A stretch of 64,000 nt of DNA from Azospirillum sp. TSH100 (GTDB lineage: Bacteria > Pseudomonadota > Alphaproteobacteria > Azospirillales > Azospirillaceae): positions 496,001 to 560,000 of the forward strand of contig NZ_CP039637.1 in assembly GCF_004923295.1 (NCBI RefSeq). Reading direction: 5' to 3'. The notes under the pieces were generated by a model. That model saw nothing but the letters and a program-made list of their open reading frames with translations, did not search any database and had not been told where the DNA came from. The position numbers and the translations under genes were made by a program. Below, piece after piece: positions 1-7,922 of this stretch (its first letter is position 1; each line of letters begins with the position of its first letter).

Positions 1-345
1 ATGATGCTGGTGACCGACGCCATGCCGCCGACTGGCACCGACGCCGACAGCTTCCAGTTGAACGGCCGGACGATCTACCGGCGCGATGGCCGTCTGGTGC
101 TGGCCGACGGGACGCTGGCGGGGGCAGATCTGGATATGGCGATGGCGGTGCGCAATGCGGGGACGCTGATCGGCCTGCCGCTGGAGGAGTCGCTGCGGAT
201 GGCGTCGCTCTATCCGGCAGAGTTCCTGGGGATGCAGAGCGAGCGCGGGCGGATCGCGCCGGGCTGGCGGGCGGATCTGGTGCTGCTCCGGACGGATCTG
301 ACGGTGCGCGGGACTTGGGTGGAAGGGGAGTGGCGGGCCGCCTGA
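1..345 (+). CDS. nagA: N-acetylglucosamine-6-phosphate deacetylase, C-terminal part
   Basis: The last 114 residues of NagA, which removes acetate from GlcNAc-6-phosphate in the cytosol to give glucosamine-6-phosphate. The visible part holds the metal-dependent amidohydrolase signature LVTDAM with the following G..D segment, the LADGTLAG motif that is almost invariant in NagA, and the closing A-P-G-W-x-A-D-L-V strand found at amidohydrolase C-termini. The gene starts before the window, so the first ATG is internal. Its neighbours (GntR/UTRA regulator, murQ-like and nagE genes) fit an amino-sugar locus. Family assignment is secure; the missing N-terminus cannot be checked. Confidence 0.9.
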   Translation: MMLVTDAMPPTGTDADSFQLNGRTIYRRDGRLVLADGTLAGADLDMAMAVRNAGTLIGLPLEESLRMASLYPAEFLGMQSERGRIAPGWRADLVLLRTDLTVRGTWVEGEWRAA

Positions 346-356
346 AGCTTGCGATG

Positions 357-403
357 CCTGCCACATGACCTCTCCCGTTGAACAGAGGAGGTCAGGTGGC
401 AGG
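357..403. terminator. Hairpin between convergent nagA and HAD genes
   Basis: A 16-bp stem (left arm 357-372, right arm 388-403) with one mismatch and a 15-nt loop lies between the stop codons of two convergent genes. There is no T-run, so intrinsic termination is inferred from position and stem length only; it may instead protect 3' ends. Confidence 0.5.
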
Positions 404-418
404 TTAACCCGGCAAGTG

Positions 419-1087
419 TCACCCACCCACCGCCACGATCTCCAACCCATCCTCATCCACCCGCACCCGCAGCGCCGTCAGGTCCGGCAGGCACAGATTG
501 CCGTCCAGTTCATGGGCCGGCAGCGTCGTGGTCAGTCCGATCACCCAGGCGCCGGCCGCGTTTCCCGCCTGCAACCCTGCCGGAGCGTCCTCGAACACCA
601 CGGTTTCGCGCGGATCGAAGCCCAGCTTCCCGGCGGCGGTGCGGTAGCCTTCGGGGTGGGGCTTGCCATGGGTGACCATATCGGCGCCGATCAGCAGGTC
701 GGGCAGCGGCAGGCCGGCCTGGGCGATGCGCTTCCTCGCCATGTCCCGCGGGGCGGAGGTCACCACCGCCCAGCGGTGGCGCGGCAGCGACTGCAGAAGC
801 TCCAGCGCGCCGGGAACCGCGCGCACGCCTTCGGTGTCGTTGGTGTAGCACTCCTCCACCAGGCGCACCTCCTCGTCGATGTCGGCGCCGGCGGGGGCGA
901 AGCGGCGGACGGTTTCGATGCTGCGGACGCCATGGCAGACGGCCAGGATGGCGTCGGGATCAAGATCGTGGCGGGCGGCCCAGCTGCGCCAGGAACGCTC
1001 CACCGGACCCTTGGTGTCGATCAGGGTGCCGTCCATGTCGAACAGGATGGCGCTGACACGGAAGGGGGTATCAAGGGCAGGCTTCAT
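419..1087 (-). CDS. HAD-superfamily sugar phosphatase (YfbT/HxpA-like)
   Basis: A 222-residue haloacid dehalogenase-type hydrolase. Motif I is FDMDGTLID at residues 16-24 (nucleophile and acid Asp), motif II is the VVTSA segment near 112, motif III the Lys of GKPHPEGY, and motif IV VVFEDAPAG. The cap inserted after motif I and the DAPAG ending resemble beta-phosphoglucomutase-like sugar phosphatases such as E. coli YfbT. It probably removes phosphate from a hexose phosphate and so may relieve sugar-phosphate stress in the adjoining amino-sugar pathway; the substrate is inference. It is transcribed leftward behind the GntR gene with a 50-bp gap, so the two may be co-transcribed. Confidence 0.75.
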   Translation of the reverse strand: MKPALDTPFRVSAILFDMDGTLIDTKGPVERSWRSWAARHDLDPDAILAVCHGVRSIETVRRFAPAGADIDEEVRLVEECYTNDTEGVRAVPGALELLQSLPRHRWAVVTSAPRDMARKRIAQAGLPLPDLLIGADMVTHGKPHPEGYRTAAGKLGFDPRETVVFEDAPAGLQAGNAAGAWVIGLTTTLPAHELDGNLCLPDLTALRVRVDEDGLEIVAVGG

Positions 1088-1137
1088 CGCTCGCTCTCGT
1101 TGGGATCGTCTGTATGGGAAGGAATGGTCCGCATGGA

Positions 1138-1896
1138 TCAGACCAGCGACAGCTCCACGACGAAGTCATAGGCGTCGCCGCGGTAGTGGGAACGGACGAA
1201 CTCCAGCGGGGTTCCGTTCTCCAGAAAGGTGCGGCGCTCAATGTAGAGGGCGGGGGCGCCGTCGGGAACCCCCAGAAGCGCTGCCTGATCCGTCGGCAGG
1301 CGAATGGCAGACAAGCGTTGCAGCGCACGGAAGGGCGGATGGCCGCGCCCGCGCAGGGTCTCGTACAGGGAGCCCTGGACCAGATCGGGGTCGGGCAGGA
1401 AACTCGTCGGCAGCGTGCTGAGTTCGATGGCGAGCGGCGTGCCGTCGGCCAGCCGCAGCCGGTGCAGCCGCACCACCTCCGCACCCGGTCGCAGGCCCAG
1501 TGCCATCGCCTCCTCCGGTGTCGCGGTGGCGACGGAGCGGCTGAGCCAGCGCGACTCCGGCTTCAGGCCGCGGCCGCCGATGTCCTCGGTGAAGCTGGTC
1601 AGGGCGGACAGCCGCTGTTCCACATGGGGGCTGTGGTTGATGAAGGTCCCGGCGCCCTGGCGTTGGTGCAGCAGCCCCTCCGCGATCAGTTCGCGCAGCG
1701 CCTTGCGCACGGTGACGCGGGAAACGCCGAAGGTCTCCGCCAGTTCGCGCTCGCCGGGAAGGGCGTCCTGGTCGGTCAGCCGGCCTTCGACGATCAGCGA
1801 CCGGAGATGCCGCGCCAGCTGCAGATACAGCGGCAGGGGCAGGGCGTCCGACAGGGCGGTCGGGTCGAACGGGGCCGCGGCGGCGGCAGTGGACAT
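1138..1896 (-). CDS. GntR/HutC-family repressor with UTRA domain (NagR/NagQ-like)
   Basis: A 252-residue regulator: winged helix-turn-helix at residues 20-85 (LPGERELAETFGVSRVTVRKAL is the recognition region, longest run split by the SR helix) followed by a UTRA effector domain that in this family binds phosphorylated sugars. The frame is open 29 codons further upstream, but the ATG at 1896 gives the usual short arm before the HTH and is preferred. Placed between nagA and murQ/nagE, it most likely represses the amino-sugar genes and responds to GlcN-6-P or GlcNAc-6-P; that effector is inferred from HutC-subfamily relatives. Half-site-like TGGTATT/AATACCA sequences flank its promoter. Confidence 0.8.
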   Translation of the reverse strand: MSTAAAAAPFDPTALSDALPLPLYLQLARHLRSLIVEGRLTDQDALPGERELAETFGVSRVTVRKALRELIAEGLLHQRQGAGTFINHSPHVEQRLSALTSFTEDIGGRGLKPESRWLSRSVATATPEEAMALGLRPGAEVVRLHRLRLADGTPLAIELSTLPTSFLPDPDLVQGSLYETLRGRGHPPFRALQRLSAIRLPTDQAALLGVPDGAPALYIERRTFLENGTPLEFVRSHYRGDAYDFVVELSLV

Positions 1897-1929
1897 CGGC
1901 AACCACTCCAGTGCTCCGGGACCGGCATG

Positions 1930-2059
1930 ATACCACTGAAAGTCCTCTGGGCAACAGCCGCCGGACGGCATGTGTCGGAACACGCACGACTGTGACCGTT
2001 TTCAGATTGCGGAATGTCCGGATTTTGGTATTCTGCGCATACAGTCCAATCTAATACCA
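1930..2059. promoter_or_regulatory. Divergent promoter region with candidate NagR-type half-sites
   Basis: Between the GntR start (1896) and murQ start (2118) there is ATACCACT at 1930-1937 and an inverted pair TGGTATT (2026-2032) / AATACCA (2053-2059). HutC-type regulators bind TGGT..ACCA dyads, so these are plausible operators. A 10-bp direct repeat ACCACCAACC lies at 2056-2065 and 2070-2079. The spacing of the inverted pair is unusually wide (20 nt), so the claim is tentative. Confidence 0.35.
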
Positions 2060-2117
2060 CCAACCAGACACCACCAACCTCCGGGCCAGATGCCGGAGCG
2101 ACAGCGGAGCCGGAACG

Positions 2118-3026
2118 ATGGCGGGCGGCACGGAAGATGCGGCGAACCGGTACAGCCGGCTGGACGTGTGGCCGGCCGCCGAACTGATGACGGCGCTGTG
2201 GGAGGGGCAGACGCGCGCGCTCGCCGCCTGCATCCCCGCTTTGCCGCCGGTCGCCGCCGCGGTAGAGGCCGCTGCGGAGCGTCTGGCCGGCGGGCACGGG
2301 CGGCTGGTCTATGCTGGCGCGGGGTCGTCGGCGATGGTGGCGGCACTCGACGGGCTCGATCTGGGGCCGACCTTCGATTGGCCGGCGGAGCGGCTGGTGC
2401 TGCTGATCGCCGGCGGGCTTGATCTGTCGCGCGGGCTGGCCGGGGCGGCGGAGGATGACGAGGGGGCGGGCCGCGCCGATGCTGCGCGGGCGGCGGTTTC
2501 CGCCGCCGACGTGGTGGTCGGGCTGTCGGCCAGCGGCGCCAGCGCCTACACCGTCGGCGTCCTGCGCGCCGCGCGGGAGGCGGGGGCGCTGACCATGGGC
2601 ATCGCCAGCAGTGCTGGTTCGCCGCTGCTCGATGCGGTGGAGCATCCGGTGCTGACCGCGACGGGGGCGGAGGTGATCGCCGGCTCCACCCGGCTCGGCG
2701 CCGGCACCGCGCAGAAGGTGGTGCTGAACCTGTTTTCGACCGGCGTCATGACGGCGCTCGGCAATGTCTACGACAACCTGATGATCAATGTCCGGCCGGA
2801 GAACGCCAAGCTCCGCCGCCGCTGCACAGCCATGGTCACGCGCATCGCGCATGTGGACGAGGATGTTGCCGGTGCGGCGCTGGAGCGGCATGGCGACGTG
2901 CGCCGCGCCGTTCTGGGGCTGGCCGGGCTGGAAAGTCCGGAGATTGACAGGCTGCTGGCCGAGACCGGCGGCAATCTGCGCAAGGCGATGGAGCGGGCAA
3001 AATCCGTCGCCGCGAAAGAGACCTGA
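2118..3026 (+). CDS. murQ: MurQ-like N-acetylmuramic acid 6-phosphate etherase (SIS domain), active-site variant
   Basis: A 302-residue SIS-fold protein. The segment GSTRLGAGTAQKVVLNL near residues 195-211 and the following VYDNLMINV match MurQ, which cleaves the lactyl ether of MurNAc-6-P to give GlcNAc-6-P and D-lactate during cell-wall recycling. The second catalytic acid (Glu114 of E. coli) is present as Glu112 in AAEDD. The first (Glu83, in the ASECPPT motif) is replaced by Asp81 (GLDLGPT), and the sugar-phosphate loop GAGTSGR reads GAGSSAM. The protein may therefore be slow, altered in substrate, or a sensor-like SIS protein. It directly precedes nagE, and the product would feed NagA. 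Confidence 0.72.
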   Translation: MAGGTEDAANRYSRLDVWPAAELMTALWEGQTRALAACIPALPPVAAAVEAAAERLAGGHGRLVYAGAGSSAMVAALDGLDLGPTFDWPAERLVLLIAGGLDLSRGLAGAAEDDEGAGRADAARAAVSAADVVVGLSASGASAYTVGVLRAAREAGALTMGIASSAGSPLLDAVEHPVLTATGAEVIAGSTRLGAGTAQKVVLNLFSTGVMTALGNVYDNLMINVRPENAKLRRRCTAMVTRIAHVDEDVAGAALERHGDVRRAVLGLAGLESPEIDRLLAETGGNLRKAMERAKSVAAKET

Positions 3027-3141
3027 GGGAAAAGCGAAGCAGGGGCGGCGGTGCTCAGGGAGGCGCCAACCGCCCGATCATCATCCATCCTGTCGGCCCG
3101 GTCCGCTGAAGCCGGAGCCGGTCACACTGGGAGACGTCCGA

Positions 3142-4605
3142 ATGTCTGCTGATCGTTTGTCGGGCGACCGTTTTTCGGGCGTCCAGAGGCTTGGGCGGGC
3201 GCTGATGCTGCCGATTGCCGTGCTGCCCATCGCCGGGCTGCTGCTGCGCATCGGCCAGCCCGACCTGCTGAACATCGCCTTCATCGCCGCGGCGGGTGAC
3301 GCCGTCTTCTCCAACCTGGGTGTCCTGTTCGCCGTCGGCATCGCCATCGGCTTCGCACGGGAGAATCACGGAGCGGCCGGTCTGGCCGGTGCGGTGGGCT
3401 ATTTCGTGGCGGTGAAGGGCGCCGTGGTGCTGAGCGGCGTCGCGCCGGAGCTGGTGGCGAAGATGTCCAGCCGCATCAGCATCCCGGTCGGCATCCTGAT
3501 CGGCATCATCGCCGGTCAGCTCTACAACAAGTACAAGGACATCAAGCTGCCGGACTATCTCGCCTTCTTCGGCGGGCGGCGCTTCGTGCCCATCGTCACC
3601 GGTCTGGCGGCGCTCGGCATCGCGCTGATCTTTGGCTATGGCTGGCCCATCGTCGATTCCGGCCTGACCGCGCTGACCACCGGCGTGCTGGGGCTGGGCA
3701 AGGTCGGCCTGTTCCTCTACGGCGTGCTGAACCGCATCCTGATCATCACCGGCCTGCACCACATCATCAACAACATCGCCTGGTTCCTTCTGGGCGACTA
3801 TCAGGGCGTCACCGGCGACCTGAACCGCTTCTTCAAGGGCGATCCGACGGCCGGCGCCTTCATGGCCGGTTTCTTCCCGGTGATGATGTTCGGCCTGCCC
3901 GCCGCCTGTCTCGCCATGTACCACACCGCCAAGCCGGAAAACCGTGCGGCGGTCGGCGGCGTGCTCCTGTCGATGGCGCTGACCGCCTTCCTGACCGGCG
4001 TGACCGAGCCGGTGGAATTCGCCTTCATGTTCCTGGCCCCGGCGCTGTTCGCCGTCCATGCCGTGCTGACCGGCCTGTCGATGGTGCTGATGGACGTGTT
4101 GAACGTGAAGCTGGGCTTCGGCTTCTCGGCCGGCCTGTTCGACTATGTGCTGAATTACGGCAAGGCGACCAACCCGATCCTGCTGCTGCCGGTTGGTGCC
4201 GCCTATTTCGCCATCTATTACGGGCTGTTCCGTTTTGTCATCCAGCGCTTCGACCTGAAGACGCTGGGCCGTGACGATGTCGCCATTCCCGCTGGTCAGG
4301 CGCCGGCTGCCGCCGGTGTCCGGACCAACGCCGGCATCGCGCCGGTCAGTGACCGGGCCGGCGCCTATGTCGCCGCCCTGGGAGGGGCCGGCAACCTGCG
4401 TTCGGTGGAGGCCTGCACCACGCGCCTGCGCCTGAGCGTCGCCGATGCCGGCCGCGTGAACGAGGTGGAGCTGAAGCGGATCGGCGCCCGCGGCGTGGTG
4501 AAGCCGTCGGCCAACTCGGTCCAGGTGATCGTCGGCCCGATTGCCGACCAGCTGGCCGGCGAGATCCAGGACTCGCTGAACGCGTCGGCAGGCTTGCGGG
4601 TCTGA
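3142..4605 (+). CDS. nagE: PTS N-acetylglucosamine transporter, EIICB (NagE-type)
   Basis: A 487-residue inner-membrane permease with about ten hydrophobic segments (EIIC, residues 15-375) and a C-terminal EIIB domain (about 405-480). EIIB carries the phosphorylated cysteine at 425 in EACTTRLRL; EIIC shows the GLHHIINN substrate-site region (His206/207) and the TGVTEPVEF motif. It imports and phosphorylates GlcNAc (or a close amino sugar). There is no EIIA domain, so EIIA/Hpr must be encoded elsewhere, perhaps upstream with nagA. The start at 3142 is set by GGGAGA seven bases upstream; the frame is open further up but over the end of murQ. Followed by a strong terminator. Confidence 0.9.
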   Translation: MSADRLSGDRFSGVQRLGRALMLPIAVLPIAGLLLRIGQPDLLNIAFIAAAGDAVFSNLGVLFAVGIAIGFARENHGAAGLAGAVGYFVAVKGAVVLSGVAPELVAKMSSRISIPVGILIGIIAGQLYNKYKDIKLPDYLAFFGGRRFVPIVTGLAALGIALIFGYGWPIVDSGLTALTTGVLGLGKVGLFLYGVLNRILIITGLHHIINNIAWFLLGDYQGVTGDLNRFFKGDPTAGAFMAGFFPVMMFGLPAACLAMYHTAKPENRAAVGGVLLSMALTAFLTGVTEPVEFAFMFLAPALFAVHAVLTGLSMVLMDVLNVKLGFGFSAGLFDYVLNYGKATNPILLLPVGAAYFAIYYGLFRFVIQRFDLKTLGRDDVAIPAGQAPAAAGVRTNAGIAPVSDRAGAYVAALGGAGNLRSVEACTTRLRLSVADAGRVNEVELKRIGARGVVKPSANSVQVIVGPIADQLAGEIQDSLNASAGLRV

Positions 4606-4630
4606 TCCAAGGCACGTTGTTTTTCAAAGG

Positions 4631-4663
4631 AAAGCCCCGGTCCTCTGATGAGGCCGGGGCTTT
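4631..4663. terminator. Bidirectional rho-independent terminator
   Basis: A 10-bp perfect stem AAAGCCCCGG (4631-4640) / CCGGGGCTTT (4654-4663) continued inward by CCTC/GAGG around a TGAT loop, with A-rich and T-rich flanks. It serves nagE on the right strand and the convergent chemoreceptor gene on the other. Confidence 0.9.
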
Positions 4664-4689
4664 TCCCTGCCTTGCTCAAAGACTGGGCG

Positions 4690-6699
4690 TTACCCCTGCC
4701 GGACGCTGGTCAGGAAGCGCGCGACCTCGGTGCGCAGCGTATCGGCCTGCGTGGACAGCTGGCGGACGGTGTTCAGCACGTCGCCGGCGACGGCGCGGCT
4801 CTGGCCTGCGGCGCTGCTGACGCCGCCGATGCTGCCGGCGACCTCCTGCGTGCCCTGGGCGGCCTGTTGGACGTTCCGGCTGATCTCGCGGGTGGCGCTG
4901 CCCTGCTCCTCGACGGTGGCGGCGATCGAGGTCGCGGCCTCGTCGATCACCGCGATGATGCGGCTGATCTGCTGGATTTCCTGCACCGCCTCGCCGGTCG
5001 CCGCCTGGATGGCCGCCACCTGTCCGCTGATGTCCTCCGTCGCCTTGGCGGTCTGGGTGGCGAGCGCCTTAACCTCCTGCGCCACGACGGCGAAGCCCTT
5101 GCCGGCCTCGCCGGCGCGGGCGGCCTCGATCGTGGCGTTGAGCGCCAGCAGGTTGGTCTGGCTGGCGATGGAGTTGATCAGCTCCACCACCGCACCGATC
5201 CGCTCGACAGCCGCCGCCAGCCCCTCGACCTTGCCATTGGCGCGGCCCGCGACGGTCACCGCTTCGGTCGCGATGTGCGAGGATTCGGTGACGCGACGGC
5301 TGATCTCGTCGATCGAGCTGGACAGTTCCTCGGTCGCGGCGGCGACCGTCTGCACGTTGGCGGAGGTCTGTTCCGTCGCCTGGGCGACATCGGCGGCCAA
5401 CTGGCCGGTGCGGTCGGCGACATTGGTCATTTCCTGGGCACGGTGCTGCAAGGCCTCCGTTTCCGTCGCGACGGAGTGGATGACGCCACCGACCGCCCTT
5501 TCGAAGCTGGCAGCCAGACGCAGCATCGCCTCGCGCTTTTCCGCCTCCGCCCGCTCCTTCAGTGCCTGTTGTTCGGCGGCAAGGCGGGCGTTCTCCGCCA
5601 TATTGTCCTTGAACACCAGCAGGGCGTCGGCCATCGCGCCGATTTCGTCGCGGCGATTGCGCGCCGGAACCTCGGTGGCGAGGTCGCCGTCAGCCAGCCG
5701 CCGCATCGCCCCGGTCATGTCGGTGATCGGACGCGAGACCATCCGGTAGATCAGCAGTCCGAGCAGAACCACCAGAACGACGACCGTGCCGACGACCGAC
5801 AGCGCCAGGGTGCGGCGGAAATCATGCAGTGGCGCCAGCACCTTGTCGCGGTCGACCGTGATGCCGACATACCAGCGGGCCGAGGTCAGGCCGCCGATCG
5901 GATAGAAGCTTACCAGCGGACCCGATCCATCGGCCGCCGTCGCCTTGCGGTCGAGCTGTCCAGGGTCGAGGCCCTCCAATTTCTTCAGCACCTTGGCGGA
6001 GTCCGGGTGGGCCAGCACGGTGCCGTCGGCATCCATCAGGAAGGCATAGCCTTCGCCGGCCAGTGCCAGCCCGCCAAGGAAGTCGTTGACACGCGACAGG
6101 TCCAGGTCGGCGCCGGCGACGCCGTCCAACCCATCCGTACCAGTCACCGGCCGGGCGATGGTGATGGTCAGCCGCCCGGTGGAGGCGCTGAGGTAGGGCT
6201 TGGTCAGCACCGTCCGCTTTTCGGCCGCGGCGCTCTCGTACCAGCCACGTTTGCGCGGATCGTAACCGTCCGGCATCCTGGTGGATGGTTCACGGAAGAA
6301 CACGCCGTCGCGCCGGCCGAAATAGACGGGGGAGAAAACGTCCGTCAGCGCCTTGGCCCGCAGGTAGCGCTCCACACCCGCATCGGCGCCGCCCGTCCCG
6401 CTGCCGACCGCTCCACTGCCGACCGCTCCACTGCCGCTGGTCTGGATGGCTTCGCCCAGCGTATCCAGCAGTTTCTGCCGGCCGTCGAGCCATGTGGCGA
6501 TGTTCACGGCGGCGGATTGTCCCGCCGACCGCATCTGGCTTTCGACGCCCTCAAGCAGCGTCCGTTCGGCGATGGACGCGCTGAACAGGGCGATCGCACC
6601 GGTGCCGCCCACCATCAGAAGCGATGCGGCGACCAGTATCTTGTAAACGAATTTCGTTCTTTTCCGGACGTTGCCGGACTGTCCAGTTGCCACGGACAT
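4690..6699 (-). CDS. Methyl-accepting chemotaxis protein with dCACHE sensor
   Basis: A 669-residue transducer. A membrane segment near residues 20-40 is followed by a large periplasmic region of about 270 residues of dCACHE type (the D-G-D-N-like [12 protein letters not shown] and WYVGITVD strands), a second membrane segment ([19 protein letters not shown]), HAMP, and a cytoplasmic signalling domain with the conserved hairpin tip [20 protein letters not shown]. It would sense a small ligand and signal to CheA. The ATG at 6699 is chosen over an in-frame one 51 codons upstream because the latter adds a basic, low-complexity tail before the membrane segment. A Gly/Ser-rich insert ([13 protein letters not shown]) in the sensor comes from a 15-bp tandem duplication. 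Confidence 0.9.
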   Translation of the reverse strand: MSVATGQSGNVRKRTKFVYKILVAASLLMVGGTGAIALFSASIAERTLLEGVESQMRSAGQSAAVNIATWLDGRQKLLDTLGEAIQTSGSGAVGSGAVGSGTGGADAGVERYLRAKALTDVFSPVYFGRRDGVFFREPSTRMPDGYDPRKRGWYESAAAEKRTVLTKPYLSASTGRLTITIARPVTGTDGLDGVAGADLDLSRVNDFLGGLALAGEGYAFLMDADGTVLAHPDSAKVLKKLEGLDPGQLDRKATAADGSGPLVSFYPIGGLTSARWYVGITVDRDKVLAPLHDFRRTLALSVVGTVVVLVVLLGLLIYRMVSRPITDMTGAMRRLADGDLATEVPARNRRDEIGAMADALLVFKDNMAENARLAAEQQALKERAEAEKREAMLRLAASFERAVGGVIHSVATETEALQHRAQEMTNVADRTGQLAADVAQATEQTSANVQTVAAATEELSSSIDEISRRVTESSHIATEAVTVAGRANGKVEGLAAAVERIGAVVELINSIASQTNLLALNATIEAARAGEAGKGFAVVAQEVKALATQTAKATEDISGQVAAIQAATGEAVQEIQQISRIIAVIDEAATSIAATVEEQGSATREISRNVQQAAQGTQEVAGSIGGVSSAAGQSRAVAGDVLNTVRQLSTQADTLRTEVARFLTSVRQG
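6406..6435 (-). repeat. Perfect 15-bp tandem duplication inside the chemoreceptor gene
   Basis: Two exact copies of GACCGCTCCACTGCC (6406-6420, 6421-6435), in frame, adding one extra GAVGS unit to a flexible loop of the periplasmic sensor. Such repeats can expand or contract by slippage without a frameshift. Confidence 0.9.
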
Positions 6700-6885
6700 A
6701 CCCCCTGCGTGCCGCCGGTTTGCCGGTCGGCCCCCTCTCGTCCTGCTACGGCCCGGCCCGGCGCCGGTCCTTTGCCGGGAGGATTCTGGCGTGGGCCTGG
6801 TTAAATTTGAGTCTAGCCGGCTGGGGGGACGGACCGGACGGCGGAATGACATAGGACTTTGGTCGAAAGGGCGCCGGCAGGTTTG

Positions 6886-7632
6886 TCAGGCCGGTTCCGG
6901 TTCGTTGGCGAAGATCGCCTTCAGGTCGATCCGGGTGTCGGTCTTCGCCTCAAGGTCAAGCTGGCGTTCGACCTCGTCGAGATGCTCGATCATCAGGGCG
7001 GTCGCCTCGCCGGGGCGGTTGCCGATCAGGGCGGCGATCAGGCGGCGGTGATCGTCGGCGGAGCAGGTGTGCGAGGACCGCCGTTCAAATGCGGCGATGG
7101 CGAGGCTGGAGCGGTCGATCAGGTCGGCCAGGATGCCGGCCAGCGTCGCGTTGCCGGCGAACTCGGCCAGTAGAAGGTGGAACTGGCCGGACAGCCGGAT
7201 CATCGCCTTGCGGTCGGCGGCGCGTTCGGCCGCATCCTCCAGCGCGCCATGGTCGCGCAACTTCTCCAGCATGTCGTCGGGCAGGGGGCGCGGCAGCCGT
7301 TCCAGCCGGTCCATGATCGCCCGTTCGATCACCCGCCGCGCCTCGAACACCTCGCGTGCCTCCTTCGGCGTCGGTTTGGCGACGAAGGCACCGCGATTGG
7401 GGATCAGCGTCACCACCCGCCGCTGCGCCAGCAGAAGCAGCACCTTGCGCACCCGTTCCCGGCTGACACCGAAGGCCTCCGCCAGGCTTTCCTCGGTCAG
7501 CTTGGTGCCGGGCGGCAGACGGCGGTCGGCGATCGCCTCCCCGATGCTGCGGACGATGCGTGCTTCGGCGCTGCTGCGGGAACCGGCACGGGGAAGAGGC
7601 GTGCGGCGGGCTGGCTTGGTGGCGGCGGTCAT
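6886..7632 (-). CDS. GntR-family regulator, FadR/FCD subfamily
   Basis: A 248-residue regulator with an N-terminal winged helix (residues 25-90, motif LTEESLAEAFGVSRERVRKVL) and an all-helical FCD ligand domain (about 95-235) that contains the metal/ligand histidines expected of the subfamily (FHLLLAEFAGN and the late HRRLIAAL). FCD proteins sense small carboxylates or amino-acid-like ligands. It is divergent from the ABC transporter operon; the palindrome TTGTGCACAA occurs 46 bp ahead of its own start and again just before the transporter's ribosome site, which makes it the likely repressor of both. Ligand unknown. Confidence 0.85.
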   Translation of the reverse strand: MTAATKPARRTPLPRAGSRSSAEARIVRSIGEAIADRRLPPGTKLTEESLAEAFGVSRERVRKVLLLLAQRRVVTLIPNRGAFVAKPTPKEAREVFEARRVIERAIMDRLERLPRPLPDDMLEKLRDHGALEDAAERAADRKAMIRLSGQFHLLLAEFAGNATLAGILADLIDRSSLAIAAFERRSSHTCSADDHRRLIAALIGNRPGEATALMIEHLDEVERQLDLEAKTDTRIDLKAIFANEPEPA

Positions 7633-7677
7633 GGCTGATGGATTGCTTTTGTGGCTGTATGGAAACCGTACCGCGAA

Positions 7678-7687
7678 TTGTGCACAA
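7678..7687. promoter_or_regulatory. Candidate GntR operator 1 (TTGTGCACAA)
   Basis: A perfect 10-bp palindrome 46 bp upstream of the GntR gene. The identical sequence recurs at 7897-7906, and a degenerate copy (TTGCTGCACAA) lies at 7778-7788. Repetition on both sides of a divergent promoter region is typical of an autoregulated repressor. Confidence 0.6.
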
Positions 7688-7848
7688 AGTGGGCCAGCGG
7701 CGAAACCGCAATCGGTGAAGCGGGATGGCCGGAAGCGCGGCGAAGAATTCTGCCTAAAACAGCGTCACTGGGGTGACTTGCTGCACAAATGCCGTTCTTT
7801 TATGCAGAAGAACCCCGAAAAGCCGGTTGATTTCTGCCATTCAGCGGC

Positions 7849-7864
7849 TGGCACGCGGAATGCA
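7849..7864 (+). promoter_or_regulatory. Candidate sigma54 (-24/-12) promoter of the ABC transporter operon
   Basis: TGGCACGCGGAATGCA matches TGGCACG-N4-TTGCA at all positions except one T in the -12 box, with exact GG-N10-GC spacing. Transcription would begin near 7875, about 48 bases before the first gene, so the GntR palindrome at 7896-7907 would lie just downstream of the start point. A perfect inverted repeat GTCAC/GTGAC at 7764-7777 is at a distance suited to an activator site; the activator is unknown (NtrC would be one possibility). Confidence 0.5.
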
Positions 7865-7895
7865 GAAGGCGAACCGGTCACAAACGACCGCACAG

Positions 7896-7907
7896 ATTGT
7901 GCACAAT
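7896..7907. promoter_or_regulatory. Candidate GntR operator 2 (ATTGTGCACAAT)
   Basis: A perfect 12-bp palindrome that ends three bases before the ribosome-binding site TGGAGG (7910-7915) of the first transporter gene. Its core is identical to the site upstream of the GntR gene. Confidence 0.6.
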
Positions 7908-7922
7908 TCTGGAGGCCATCCG

